Origin: Chloranthus sessilifolius
Taxonomy: Eukaryota > Streptophyta > Magnoliopsida > Chloranthales > Chloranthaceae
Reading direction: 5' to 3'
DNA: 64,000 nt
NCBI GenBank assembly: GCA_021018995.1
Contig: CM037585.1
Span: 85,412,646 to 85,476,645 of the forward strand
How positions within the stretch are numbered: position 1 is the first letter of the stretch; each line of letters opens with the position of its first letter. The notes under the pieces are model-generated. The model had not been told where the DNA came from and did no database searches. It worked only from the letters and a program-made list of their open reading frames with translations. The translations under genes were made by a program, and so were the position numbers. Below, piece by piece: positions 1 to 10,976 of this stretch.

Positions 1-1735
1 TGCCAATCTAGTCCAGGGGAGTGGACTGTTCATTTCCCCATCCACTGGACTAGATCAAGCCATGAATACTATTGCAGTACTATGTAATGCCAGTGCTACA
101 AGCTCCCCAAATCTGTGCACAGATCTGGCTGACATCCATAGGTATTTCAACCCATAAAGTCCTAAGTACTTTGCCAAGGCCAACGGCTCACTGGTGCCCA
201 CAAAAAGGACCATGCAATAGGTTGAATAGGGCTTTAGATTCAGCTGAGCATTGCTACAAATGGCCTGCAATGACTCAGCCTCAAGTTGTAATTACTATAG
301 AGAGATAAGATCTAACATCTTATGTTGGTTAGGTAAAACAGAGGGGAGCCAGTTCCTGTACAAACCTCCTCACAAGGCTCTAGAAGCTTATGTGCAGGGG
401 AGAAGAACCTTTCTCAAACATGTGGCTAGACACAACGTTAGGGCTATACTCTGTCCACTCAAATGGTCACAGGGTATCCCATTGGTCAGTCCATACCATA
501 GAGGTCTGAGAAAGAGCATTAAGATTGCTGCAATCACCATGGTCCACAGGCCTCCGAGCTCCCCAGATCTCACTACAAATCCAACATTGCTTTCCATGGG
601 GCTATCAAACCAAGGGAAATCAGATGGTAAATAATAGATCTAATAAAAACTGAATGGGCTAGTCCCAAATACATGGATCTTATAGATATCTAAAGAAAGC
701 ATAAGATCTTTAGATTCAATTAGGCATTAAAACAGTAATCCATTGATAAACACAAAACTTACAATGAACTACCTCTAGGCTGTAGCCTGTACACAACTAC
801 TCATCAAACATCCCAATGTATACAAAACCTATTATTGACTGAAATAAACTAAACCTAACTGCTTACAGGGGGATTAGCGAGCAAGTGTTGGGCTAAGAGA
901 AGAAAAAGGGGGAAAAGAGGTGATCAAATCCTAACCCTAGCCTGCTGGAGCTCTCAATCGACAGAGGATGAAAAGAAGGGTTGATGATAAAACTAAACTC
1001 TAAGTGTAGCTTATATACTCTATCCATACAGCCTTGGCTCTGAAGGAATTAACCCTAATTTTTCTAGCAGACGTGGCACTGTTACATCCCTTGAATGCCT
1101 TGAGACATGTGCCTCAAAATCCATGCCTCGAGATGTGTGCCCTACCCTTGGAAAATTCCCAAAAGGTCCTTGAGTTAAAATTGAGAAGTGGGGAGCTCGT
1201 ACTTCACAGGGTTGGCATATGCATTCATTGATTCGCACAGTTGTAGGTCCTTCGCGGAGTCGCTTTTGGTTGGTGGGAAGTGCTCACTCGCACAGTAAAT
1301 CTTCAGTTAATCGTGCAGTTCTTTTACGCTGCACTACTATCGCGGAGATGCTTTAGAGTGCCTAGACTTCTCGCGCAGTAGAGCTTCACAAGCTCTCTCT
1401 CTCGCTAGGTGCTCGCGTAGTTATGCTCCTGTGCTCGCGTGGTAATTGGTAAGGCTTCATAGTGCGCGAGATCTGCGCGAGGAAAATTCTGGGCGTCTCT
1501 CTCTTCTAGGGCCACGCGCAAACTCCGTGAGGTGAATTTTAGTTCAGTTCACACATGGACTCGCTATCTTCTTCGCGCGACTGCTTTAAGGCCTAATCTC
1601 CGTGAGAGCTTCGCGACCATAAATTATGAGGATTTTAATCCACGAGATCTTCACGATGTCTTTACAGCTCTCCTCTTAACTGTGCGTCCTATCTATGCGA
1701 GGGCATCTTCTACTACATTTAAGACGTAATTCAAG
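1..1735 (-). mobile_element. Partial Athila-type LTR, reverse orientation
   Basis: Read on the minus strand, this stretch follows the LTR of element B (10977-13005). Shared words include the block around 1020-1200, which matches 11935-12100 in B (the passage about 'ggaccttttggg...cacgtctgctagaaaa'), the run around 300-470 that matches 12590-12760, and CG-rich words such as CGCGAAGCTCTC. A TATA box on the minus strand lies at 1011-1017, in the same place as those of B and A. The start of the LTR is not seen at 1735 and its other end lies outside the window, so it is a fragment. No coding region is supported; short open frames here are chance. Nothing else is seen in this stretch. Confidence 0.75.
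1011..1017 (-). promoter_or_regulatory. TATA box of the reverse Athila-type LTR
   Basis: Minus-strand TATATAA followed by a GCTACAC-type sequence. The same TATATAAGCT arrangement occurs at 12110-12120 in the LTR of element B, which supports it as the LTR core promoter. Position relative to a transcription start is inferred only. Confidence 0.5.
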
Positions 1736-3446
1736 ATGAATATGTTAGTACCATTTGAAACATGAAGATGTCGATTCTATTTATAAGGATGATAGATAAT
1801 AGTTTTTATGGGATGTTTTGCATGACTATGCTTACATCAGTTTTACGGTTACCAATTATGATATCTAATTTTTATATAAATATGCTAGATTAACTTAACT
1901 ACGAAAAGGATGATAAGCTTGGGATTAAGTATTCTTTAGCATGACTTGTGAATGATTAGCTTAGCGAATTTTTTTGTATGACTATGCTATTTCGTCTTTG
2001 AAGAGTTTAGCATTGATAGTGCAGCTTTGCTTTGAGAATTCAATGGTAATGGTTCAGTTTTAAAAGTACAGCTTTGATCACTTATTAGCTAGCTCCATTT
2101 TGTGGAATAAATAGTATATCCATGCAATGTCAGTTTGAATATGCTAGCTTGATAGTTCAGCTTTGAGAGTTCATCTGTGATAGGACAATTTTGAAAGTTA
2201 TACTTTGATAATTGCTAGCTCAATTTTGCTAAAAAGTAAATAGGATGACCATACTATGTTATTGTTTAGTATGCTAGTTTTCATTATATACAAGCATATG
2301 AAGTTCAGTTATGCTAGGCAAGATTTGAGATACGTTTAAGTTATTACATGATGTCGCATACTTGAGGTATATATGTGCATGATGTTCTCGCATGCTCGAT
2401 CTTTTACATGGTCACTTCTTGATTCTTGATACTCGTTTGCTTCATGTTAAGCCAAGTGACCCTGCTAACTTAGCCCAGGGGCTTGACCAGTCTCGTGTCA
2501 AGTGACCTTGCTAACATAGCTCAAGGACTTGACTTCTTGAGTTAAGTGACCCTGTTAACCTTGCTCAGGGGCTTAATATCCTGGTCCAAGTGATCCCACT
2601 AACTCGGGAGCTTGATTATCTTAGTCCAAGTGATCCCGCTAACTCGGGAGCTTGATTTTCTCGGCCCAAGTGATCCCGCTAACTCGAGAGCCTGATAAGT
2701 GATCCCACTACTCGGGAGCTTGATTTTCTTGTCCTCGTACATATCTTGTTTCAACATGATTCCTTGATATTATCTCACATGATTTCCTTATCAGTACTTG
2801 TATTTGCTCAGCATGAATCCATCAGCACTGTCAGCATGATACCATAATTTCATGAATTAGTGCTTGTCTGTGATATACTGCTAGGATATATTGATGCTAG
2901 AATAGACATAATATAAGATGACATGTGCTTCATTTTATTTTACATCTAGACATGAATTGATAAGCTTTCATATAAATTAGCATTTTAATTGTCCCTGCTG
3001 AGCTTTGATGATAGATCATCCTACGACTTCATGTCTTAGCTGCAGATATTGACCGTGACCCTCAGTACGAGGCTGATCCTACCTACCATCAGGAGGAGGA
3101 TGAGGGAGGCAAGGAGGAAGATTTTGTGGAGGACGTCTTTCCTTGAAAAGTTTGAGAGAGAGAGAGATTTATTTTTAAACATTAAATATGTATAAATAGC
3201 AGTGTGGTTTAAGATAGTTTACTACTTTAGGTATAGGTTTCTGTTTTTATTCTTGTTTAGTTTACTGCTTTAGATAAATGAATGAATATCAGTTGTTGCC
3301 ATATTTCTACATATCAAAGTTAATTCAATTCGCTTCCGCATACGTAAGACTTTGTACACGATGCCCTTGTATGACAGGATCATGTTAGGTGATCCGATGG
3401 CGCGACCTTTCCCATTTACGAGAAGGGGAAAAGTTGGGTTGTCACA
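1736..3446 (+). repeat. 5' LTR region of element D (left edge uncertain)
   Basis: The right edge is firm: it ends in TGTCACA immediately before the primer-binding site. The last 594 bp (2853-3446) match the end of the 3' LTR (7181-7783), including GAGAGAGA runs at about 3151 and 7487 and an identical terminus. The part before 2853 does not match the 3' LTR and contains a tandem repeat array. The left edge is set only by where the reverse Athila-type LTR stops being recognisable (about 1735); no TGTCACATTC start like that at 5853 was found. Confidence 0.6.
2454..2734 (+). repeat. Tandem array of seven ~29-46 bp units in an LTR
   Basis: Seven imperfect head-to-tail units, each beginning AAGTGAYCC and containing GCTAACT...GGGAGCTTGA or a close variant. 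The first three units are about 45 bp and the later ones about 40 bp or shorter. The array lies in the half of the 5' LTR of element D that has no counterpart in the 3' LTR. Units are contiguous with no unique spacers. Confidence 0.85.
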
Positions 3447-3448
3447 GG

Positions 3449-3460
3449 TGGTATCAGAGC
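3449..3460 (+). other. Primer-binding site, tRNA-iMet type (element D)
   Basis: TGGTATCAGAGC lies two bases after the LTR terminus. This is the standard complement of the 3' end of initiator tRNA-Met used by many plant retrotransposons, including Tekay/Del. It fixes the 5' LTR boundary and the plus orientation. Confidence 0.9.
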
Positions 3461-3758
3461 TCGGCGTTAAGTCTTGGGAGACTTAACTCTGGCATGGATA
3501 TATGGCAAGACTTCTGATATTCGTTTAGTGTTAGAGCCTAGGCTTTAGGTCTTCTAGGGACTCAAGGCTAGGCAGTAGGTTCTAGTTAGAGCATAGATTA
3601 TGGATCTTTACGACCACATTTGATTGAAGGACTCGGTCAATAGTGATCGAAGTATGCCGATAGGATCCGAGTTAGGATGTAACTTTTGGCAAGTCGTGGG
3701 CTCATGATGATCACGATCACTGTTAATTGGAACATTTGTTTTATTTTAACAGATCACT

Positions 3759-4388
3759 GTGGCACCTTACAAAAGAGCTATGACCACGCATGCTGGGAGG
3801 GATGATCATGAACAAACTCAACAACTATTGGAGACAATGGTCAGAACCTTGGCCCAGCAGAATGAGTTACGTATAATAATAGTACAACCCACTGCACACA
3901 TTTCTTCGCCCGCACTCGTTGGGTCATGCTCACAGTGCGGGATACAACACAAGATAAGGAAATGTAGGTGGGCCACAGGTGAGTGTTTCAAATGTGGCAG
4001 ACGAGGACATTTGATAAAAGATTGCCCTACGATGAAAATGAAAAATATGGCACCCGAATCTCAACAACCTGCTCAAGGTGTCTATCTGAAATTGACTATA
4101 TCTACACCTTCGGGGTCATTCCATCACTCGAACCCTACTAGAATAGGAGCGTTCAGAGTTCCACAAACTTCGCGCACCTCTTCATCCATTTTGTTAGCAT
4201 TCTGTGGAAAATGTGGGAAGACACATAACATGACTAAATGCCGTAGAGCGTCTGGAGCGTGCTTTCGTTGTGGTATAATGGGACATCGGATTAAAGATTT
4301 GCCCAGAGATGGTGGGAACGACATCAAAGACGGCACTAGATACCTAAACCAACAACGATATTATCTAAGTCATCCCTCAGGTTACTGA
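3759..4388 (+). pseudogene. gag: gag remnant with duplicated zinc-knuckle pair (element D)
   Basis: Remnant of the Gag structural protein, which in the living family packages element RNA in cytoplasmic particles. What is visible is the C-terminal nucleocapsid part. A pair of zinc knuckles (C-x2-C-x3-H-x4-C then C-x2-C-x4-H-x4-C) lies at about 3927-4025, and a second, similar pair at about 4203-4298, roughly 92 codons later. Tekay Gag usually has one such pair; element E in this window has one (about 49920-50030). Most of the N-terminal capsid part is not recognisable. It is followed by protease remnants. Fossil; not expected to be functional. Confidence 0.75.
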
Positions 4389-4389
4389 A

Positions 4390-5130
4390 AAGTTGGAAAA
4401 GTTAGGCACCACCCCAGAACCTCTCGACTTGCTTTTAGACGTGTCAGTCCTGACTAGACAATCGATCACTACTGACATGGTACGCCGATTAATCATCGTC
4501 GTAATCCAAGGTCACGACGACTATGAAGCAGTAGCCAATTGATATTACTCGCTATGCAAGGATTCGCCGTAATCCTTGGTATGGATTGGCTATCCAATCA
4601 TCATGCGAGCATTGATTATAGAAGTATATTGCAAATAGTCTGTGAATTCCCTAATATCTTCCCTGCTAAGTTGCCAGGATTTTTGCCTGGTAGGGAAGTA
4701 GAATTCGCTAGTGATTTAGCCCCGAGAACCGAGGAGGTATCAAAGGCACCTTATCGAATGGCACCTGCGGAGTTGAAAGACCTCACAAAGTAGTTACAAG
4801 AGCTTATTGGCAAAGGGTTTATCAAACCGAGTGTGTCTCCGTGGGGCGCGGGCACACCGATAGTGGTTTTAAAGAAGAAAGATGATTCGATGCGCCTTTG
4901 CATTGATTACCGTCAACTCAATAAACTGATAATAAAGAATCATTATCCGTTCCCCAGAATCGACGATCTCTGTGATCAGTTACAAGAAGCGTGATTCTTT
5001 TCAAAAATTGACCTACGATCAGATTATCACCAGATGAAGGTCCAAGCTGAAGATATTTTAAAGACAACGTTTCCAACACATTATGGTCACTACGAGTTTC
5101 TTGTCATAAGTTCACGAAGATGTTTTGGTG
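4390..5130 (+). pseudogene. pol: Protease and reverse transcriptase remnants (element D)
   Basis: Recognisable pieces of Ty3/gypsy pol. Around 4540-4620 is the end of the retropepsin region (words ILGMDWLS). Around 4690-4790 is the start of reverse transcriptase (DLAPRTEEVSKAPYRMAP-type), and around 4800-5100 are RT blocks ([26 protein letters not shown]). These align with the same blocks of element E on the minus strand at about 48700-49100. RNase H and most of the integrase are not seen. Many interruptions; fossil. Confidence 0.8.
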
Positions 5131-5139
5131 GAGTGGCTT

Positions 5140-5410
5140 GAAGCATCAAAATTGGCCGACGTCTATCTAAGAGAGTAAATTAGAGATCCAACCCATGTGT
5201 TGGATTATCAGCCACTGGATCTTCAGGAGCAACTCAAATTTTGGATTGCAAAGACCAAATCTTGAGAACAAAATGTATTCCACTCATATGGAAGAATCAC
5301 GGTTCATATGAGGCTACCTGGAAACGCGACTTTGGTATTTGCGCTCAGTATCCCCATTTATTTACCTGCGATAAGCCGTTTATTTTTGTGGAATCAGTTA
5401 TTCCATATGA
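5140..5410 (+). pseudogene. Chromodomain-like integrase tail remnant (element D)
   Basis: The stretch resembles the extreme C-terminus of Tekay integrase. A 'lrtKcIPLIWKNHGSYEATW' type pattern followed by an 'AQYPHLF' word matches the chromodomain end of element E (about 46238-46420). In the family this module targets integration to particular chromatin. It is short and broken, and is assigned by position and pattern only. Confidence 0.6.
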
Positions 5411-5852
5411 TATAACAAATTTTTGGTATATATATGTCATTATATATATATCAAAGTCCAGACATTGAGGGAAAATAAATTGTCCTCTACCATCTATGCC
5501 CTGCTAATGCACTACTACTATATAGAAATACCATTATTTAATTTAAAAACAATAACACTATATCCACAAATTGGGCTTGAGCACTACCTAGCGAGTTAGT
5601 GCACTACATTCCCCTCCTTGGTTTTGTTTTGCTTACTCTATAGTACCTAGGTATGTGCGTTCTAAGGTAACACAAGTAACAGTAGATTGATTTCCTATTG
5701 ACTTTTGTCTTGTACTGTCGTATGCCTTCAATTACTCATATAAATTACATGAACTCTAATAGTATGACAATAGTGCATACATCATGACCTGATCTCATTC
5801 CCCCACCTTCTTTTATTTTCGAGGACGAAAATCCCTTAAGTAGGGTAACAGC
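5411..5852 (+). other. 3' non-coding region of element D
   Basis: AT-rich sequence with no supported gene. It ends with GAGGACGAAAAT, a motif common just before the 3' LTR of plant Ty3/gypsy elements, and a weak polypurine stretch (AAGTAGGG) at about 5838-5845. The 3' LTR then begins with TGTCACA at 5853. Confidence 0.55.
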
Positions 5853-7783
5853 TGTCACATTCTGATCCTGACAATATCGAGTACGGACTCGAGTAGGGTC
5901 AAGCTTGTGCCAAAAATGTGACACAAAGAATTGATTTAGAATTTGAATGATGACTGTTAAATAGTGGAACCTTAGTGGGCCATTATTAATAATTGAAACA
6001 ACGAATGATCAAAGATTAGTTAGAAATTAAAATATTCGGAGCCCTCCTAAAGATGAAAATTTGCATAACACAATTTTAAATAATGCACAGGACTGGTAGG
6101 CACTGAGAGGTGTCAATCCTTTGACCCAAAACCAAGGCGTGCATGGAGTAAAATACCAACCAAGGCTTGATGGCCTCGCCTCAGCAACTGAGGCAAGCCT
6201 ACAAATAAATTAACTAATATAAAGCTTATATATAGATATATAGCACACATTTAATTAAACTAAACATGAGGAAAATACCAAGATAGAGTAGCACACCAAT
6301 TGGGTAGTAATATATTGGTGGTTGCCACAAAAACAAAAGGGTTCTATAATACCTGAGGCAAGCATGTATGGTTGCCTCAGTACTTGAGGCAAGTACCTTG
6401 CCTCGAACCATACCTCGGCCACTTGAGGCAACTAAATTATTTTAGTATATTTAAATAAATACTCTCAAACCACGTGTAAGCTTTGTAAATACCAGCTGTC
6501 CAGCTATCTAAGAATACACTTAAAGTATATAAGAGTTATATAAAGCCTATTTTGGCTTATATAGGTATACACCTTATAAAGCTGTGTGGGATTAGGATGG
6601 GATTGTAGCCCAAAACAGCTAATAAGCTGTTTAAATTCGGATAGCCTCCACGTGTGCATGAGTCATTTCGACTCTCATGCACGCAAGCTACTCAAGCCAT
6701 ACAAGAACTTGCCAGCCTTCTTCTTCTTCCTCCAAAATTTCTGCTGAAAATTCTGTTGCAATTTTTGCTGCTGCAAATTCTATAATCCATAGCCATGAAA
6801 CAGTGATGCTCACACACTTACGAGTTCGGCAAACTCGACACCGACGTAAGTTCGGCGTCATCGGAACAATAAATTCACAAGAAGGTATGCTATAAACAAA
6901 TCAATTCCTAGACTAGGTTCAGGTTATTGATTATTTTAAATCCAATATAATCTGTAGTAACAATCCCATCGTATCAAGGCATGTGTGTGAGTTTCGAAAA
7001 ATAAATTTCAACTAGACATATTTTCATACAAATTTTATCTGAAATAAACTAGAGTTTTTGTGTAATTTATACACTCAATTATAAGCTAAATATAAGCTAC
7101 ATATATAGGGTAAAAGACCCAGCAAACAATGTAAAACCAAGGGGCAAAGTGGAGCAGAAAACACCCCGACAAGCCAAGCCTGAATTAGTGTTTGTCTGTG
7201 ATATACTTCTAGGAAATATTGATGCTAGAATAGACATAATATAAGATGACATGTGCTTCATTTTATTTTGCATCTAGACATGAATTAATAAACTTTCATA
7301 TAAATTAGCATTTTAATTGTCCCGTCCCTGCTGAGCTATGATGATAGCTCATCCTACGACTTCATGTCTTAGCTGCAAATATTGATCGTGACCCTCAGTA
7401 CGAGGCTGATCCTACTTACCATCAGGAGGAGGACGAGGGAGGCAAGGAGGAAGATTCTGCAGAGGACTTCTTTCCTTGAAAAGTTTGAGAGAGAGAGAGA
7501 GAGATTTATTTTTAAACATTAAACATGTATAAATAGCAGTGTGGTTTAAGATAGTTTACTACTTCAGGTATAGGTTTCTATTTATATTCCTATTTAGTTT
7601 ATTGCTTTAGATAAATAAATGAATATTAGTTGTTGCCATATTTCTACGTATCAAAGTTAATTCAATTCGCTTCCTCATACGTAACACTTTGTACACAATG
7701 CCCTTGTATGACAGGATCATGTTAGGTGATCCGACGGCACGACCTTTCCCATTTACGAGAAGGGGAAAAGTCGGGCTGTCACA
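5853..7783 (+). repeat. 3' LTR of element D
   Basis: Begins TGTCACATTC and ends GGGCTGTCACA, so it carries short inverted ends. Length is 1,931 bp. Only the final 603 bp (7181-7783) match the 5' LTR. The unmatched part holds a cluster of the word TTGAGGCAA and its complement TTGCCTC at about 6172-6434. The short open frame near 6677-6895 has no recognisable product and is not called. No other gene is seen in this LTR. Confidence 0.7.
6172..6434 (+). repeat. Cluster of palindromic TTGCCTC/GAGGCAA words
   Basis: At least six copies of GAGGCAA or TTGCCTC occur on either strand, some placed as inverted pairs, for example TTGCCTCAG followed by CTTGAGGCAAG near 6371-6392. It sits in the first third of the 3' LTR of element D. 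Function unknown. Confidence 0.65.
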
Positions 7784-9021
7784 TCCTCTCCCTTAAATCA
7801 CAAATGGTGGCCAAACCCAAACATCCATAGAGGCCAATCTGCAAGCCAAGAATTCCACCCTCTAAAACTAGGCCTCCATTCAAACCAGTTTACAAGCCAT
7901 TCAATCCACCTTATTAACCTTATTCCAACCTTCCCAATAGCCATTTGTCCCTCCACCTACCCATATGCCTACACCACTCCCATCTCCCCAACCCTTAACC
8001 CTAGGAGTAACAACAGTTGCTGTTACACCCATTGCACCTATTCAGGAAGCCCCTCCTATTGCATTTATTATTGCCTCCACAAAAACTGACCTAAAACCTG
8101 AACCTCAACTTGACCCTATATAGCCACCCATTATTGTCCCACCTTTAAAACTCACTTACCCACAACCCCAACCTACAACCCCACCTGCAGTAGCAATAAC
8201 TGATGCTGCCACAGATGTGGATGACCTATTCCCCACTTCCTCCAAAACCTTTGAAACTGATCCTGAGGTAATAGACCTTACCCCTATCAGAATCTAAAGT
8301 CCCCCAGCCTATACCCTCTACCTCCACCCTACCCATGCCATCATCCATCCCTTCATCATTACTGGCTGGCCCTTCTTCAAAAGCTGAGCAACCCATCTTA
8401 CCTGCCTCTTGCAACCACATGCCTCCATACTCCACCCTCCAAAGAGCAATGAAAGAAAATGCCTACATAAAGAGGGACGTGATTAGAGGCATGGCTGACC
8501 TCAGAACCACAGTTAAGCAGCCCCTCCTAGACCCAATCAAATTTCTGGAGCTAACTCAAAAGATGGAGAGAAAAAGGATAAAACATGGTTGGAGGGAGAC
8601 ATTGCTCAAATATAATGAAGAGAAGAATAGAGCTGATAGAATGGAGGATGTGATCAAGAATCTGCAGTTAGCCCTGAGATTGGTGGAGGAGAGGGCTAAT
8701 GATTATACTACGACTGCTGCAGCATTACAACAGACCTTATCTGATATTGGTGACAGAGATGTTGTAGTTGATGCAGCCTCTCTCTTCACTGCAGCTGCAC
8801 CTCTAATGGCAACTGCTCCTCAACCCAAAGAGCCCAGAAAGTTGAAACCTAACATCAAAATCAATGAACCTCCATCCAAGCCTAAACCAACTCCCAAAAA
8901 GAGAAGCACAACCAGGCAGAGAAAGACTACTTCCAAGGGATACAAGTCCACTACTACTGCTCTCAAGAAAGAGAAAGGCAAAGATGTCCAAGAACAGGCT
9001 GAGGAAAGGTCAGATGATTAA
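7784..9021 (+). pseudogene. env-like coding remnant (element B)
   Basis: C-terminal part of the protein encoded in the env position of Athila-type elements; its role is not established. 7784-8330 is proline-rich and broken. 8335-9021 is an open stretch of 228 codons. Within it, residues about 35-125 are charged and helix-like (a likely coiled coil), and residues about 160-228 are rich in Lys, Pro, Ser and Thr, giving a basic tail. The word 'LQRAMKENAYIKRDVIRGMADLR' type matches the 'AMRDNPYIKRDVLNGMA' type region at about 20560-20610 in element A, which confirms the relationship. Fossil. Confidence 0.7.
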
Positions 9022-10962
9022 GACAGTGTACATGTAATTTTTAGGATGTTTTTGTATAATCTTTTATATTTATTTTCAGTAACATTGTACATATTACTGC
9101 TTATTAATGAAAGTTCTTTTTGGTAGCTTTTGTATGAATTTGTTTGGTCTATTTTATTTCTTCTATTTTACTTATTTGTTTTCCTTGTTTGTGTGAGTTT
9201 TGTTTGTTAATTTTACTTGCTTTGTTTTGTGTGCTATTTTTATAACTATACCCTGCTGCACATGTCCCTTGTCTCTCAAACAGTGAGAACACTATTCCTC
9301 ATAGGTTTGGAGGTGTGACAAGGTTTGCCAATGATATAGTTAACTTAAGTGCAGCAGAACCAAGTGAGTGAGATAGAAATAGAGCTAAGTTCACCTAAGA
9401 CACTTTAAAAATGAGGAGATTTAAAATTTTTGCAAACCTTTAGGCATTAAAAGCATTTAAAATTGAACATTTCCATGAGATGAACACCAAGAAAACTTAT
9501 TTGTGTCAGCACTTAGTGAACCATTAAAGAGAGAAAAAGATAAGGACATGCCTATGATTCAATGGAAGACCATACCTAGTGAGATTTTGGCCTAAATTTT
9601 TTTTTTCTCCTTGAGGAGCGTCTTAGGCAATTCTTTTTACTCTAAGGGCTGGCTGAGTCTATTTCCTCACTAGAAGTTAGGCATCTCCAAGTTGAAATAG
9701 CTGACAGTACTCGTGACATTTAGGACAGGATCAAGGCCTTCGCTTAGACAGTTTGAGCTTAAAGATACCAAACCTAGTAAACTGCCCTTGTGCATACACC
9801 TTTTGAGCCTTAATTTTTAATTTTCTTCAAAATACACCTGAGTATTTGCACCTAAACCTGTGGACCTGATTCAAACCTACCCCCACTCTGAGAATTCAGA
9901 AGATAAAGGAGAAGGAGTTGAAGATGGACAAGCTAGGGTCAACATTTGGTGAATGGAGAAGAAATACAAAACGAGGATAGCAGTGTAGCAGCTGGGAAGA
10001 GCGTGTCATTTCAGAATAATAAAAACAAAAAGAAAAAAATATATATCCAAAAGAAAAAAAATAAAATAATAATAATAAAAAGGAATAGAGAGGAGTCAAG
10101 AGGAAATTTTATTGGAAAAAGTTAAAATAAGAGGAGAAGCTGGCCACTTCAAGTCTTAAAAATATCAACGAAGATGAAATAGGCTGAATTAAAGAAGGTG
10201 AAGTTATGAATCACCTCCTTCCCCTGCTGATTTATCAATTTTGTATCATTTTCATCCTTCCATTCTTTGTAACCTACACCCATAAGCCACATTACAACCC
10301 AGCCATAAGACCTTGTGATCCTAAGTTGAATGAGTTGTTATGTAGAGATGAGGAGTTGTCTAATCTATGGTGAGAAATAGCCAATGACGCAAGAATTTAG
10401 GAGCCTTGCCTATGCTCATGCTTGCAGACCCATTTGGGGGTTGTAACTGCTCTTGAGCTTGCGTGAAAATGAAAATCCTCAAATTCAATTGTGAGAGACT
10501 GCCTTGGTAAGCATTGGGTCTGACAATGAATGTATTGGGCATTACCTAAACCTAATTTTTGAATTGATGGTGAGCTTAGTACTGACATTCATTTGCCATT
10601 TTTCTTTGTGTAAACTGATCGGAAATGATGTGCATACATGTAAGAGTTTTTTATACTAAATGGTCTATGCATTTTATTTGTTTAAATTCCTCACATTTTG
10701 AAAAGAATCAAAGGTGGACTGATGCTCTGTTTATTGAAAGCTGATTTGATGAATGTTGCACTTTTGTTAACTGTTTCATTGAGAAGTTTGTGGGTATCTT
10801 CACTGAAAATCCTCAGGAGACGTCACTCCTCTACTAGGGATCGCCTAGGGGTTAAAAAGGCTTGATGCATAGGCTAAATGCATCTGTGCTCCCTACGAAA
10901 GTGACATTTACATTCTTAGAGTAGTTATTTAAATTTTATTTTGCTCGAGGACTAGCAAAGAT
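9022..10962 (+). other. 3' non-coding region of element B
   Basis: No supported gene. It is collinear with 22045-23773 plus 28592-28754 of element A: the 'ctcataggtttgg' block, the block around 'gaccatacctagtgagat' and the block near 'ccatttgggggttgtaactgc' all recur in order. At about 10790-10800 it shows the sequence without the insertion that interrupts element A with element G. AT-rich, with a purine-rich stretch at about 10015-10085. Confidence 0.7.
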
Positions 10963-10976
10963 TAGGTTTGGGGGTG
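10963..10976 (+). other. Polypurine tract of element B
   Basis: TAGGTTTGGGGGTG lies immediately before the LTR start. The identical string precedes the 3' LTR of element A at 28754-28767. In LTR retrotransposons this tract primes plus-strand synthesis. Confidence 0.75.

Larger units (their letters stand above)
1736..7783 (+). mobile_element. Element D: decayed Tekay/Del chromovirus
   Basis: A plus-strand Ty3/gypsy element. Parts in order: 5' LTR-like region (about 1736-3446), tRNA-iMet primer site (3449-3460), gag with zinc knuckles (3759-4388), protease and reverse transcriptase remnants (about 4390-5130), a chromodomain-like integrase tail (about 5140-5410), 3' non-coding region, and a 3' LTR (5853-7783). 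The iMet site, the order of domains and the terminal chromodomain place it in the Tekay/Del chromoviruses. It is heavily broken, with well over ten interruptions and much of pol absent. The right flank (TCCTC after 7783) has no visible match on the left, so no target duplication can be named. Old relative to elements A and E. Confidence 0.8.

Noticed and set aside
2454-2734. Regular repeats resembling a CRISPR array
   Set aside because: Units are contiguous and diverged with no unique spacers, and the setting is a plant LTR.
6677-6895. Possible Ser/His-rich host peptide gene
   Set aside because: Lies inside the 3' LTR of D, no start context or homology recognised, composition of chance open frame.
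8226-8435. Minus-strand Gly-rich open frame, and similar antisense frames at 21107-21322 and 21610-21938
   Set aside because: Shadows of Pro/Lys-rich coding sequence on the other strand.
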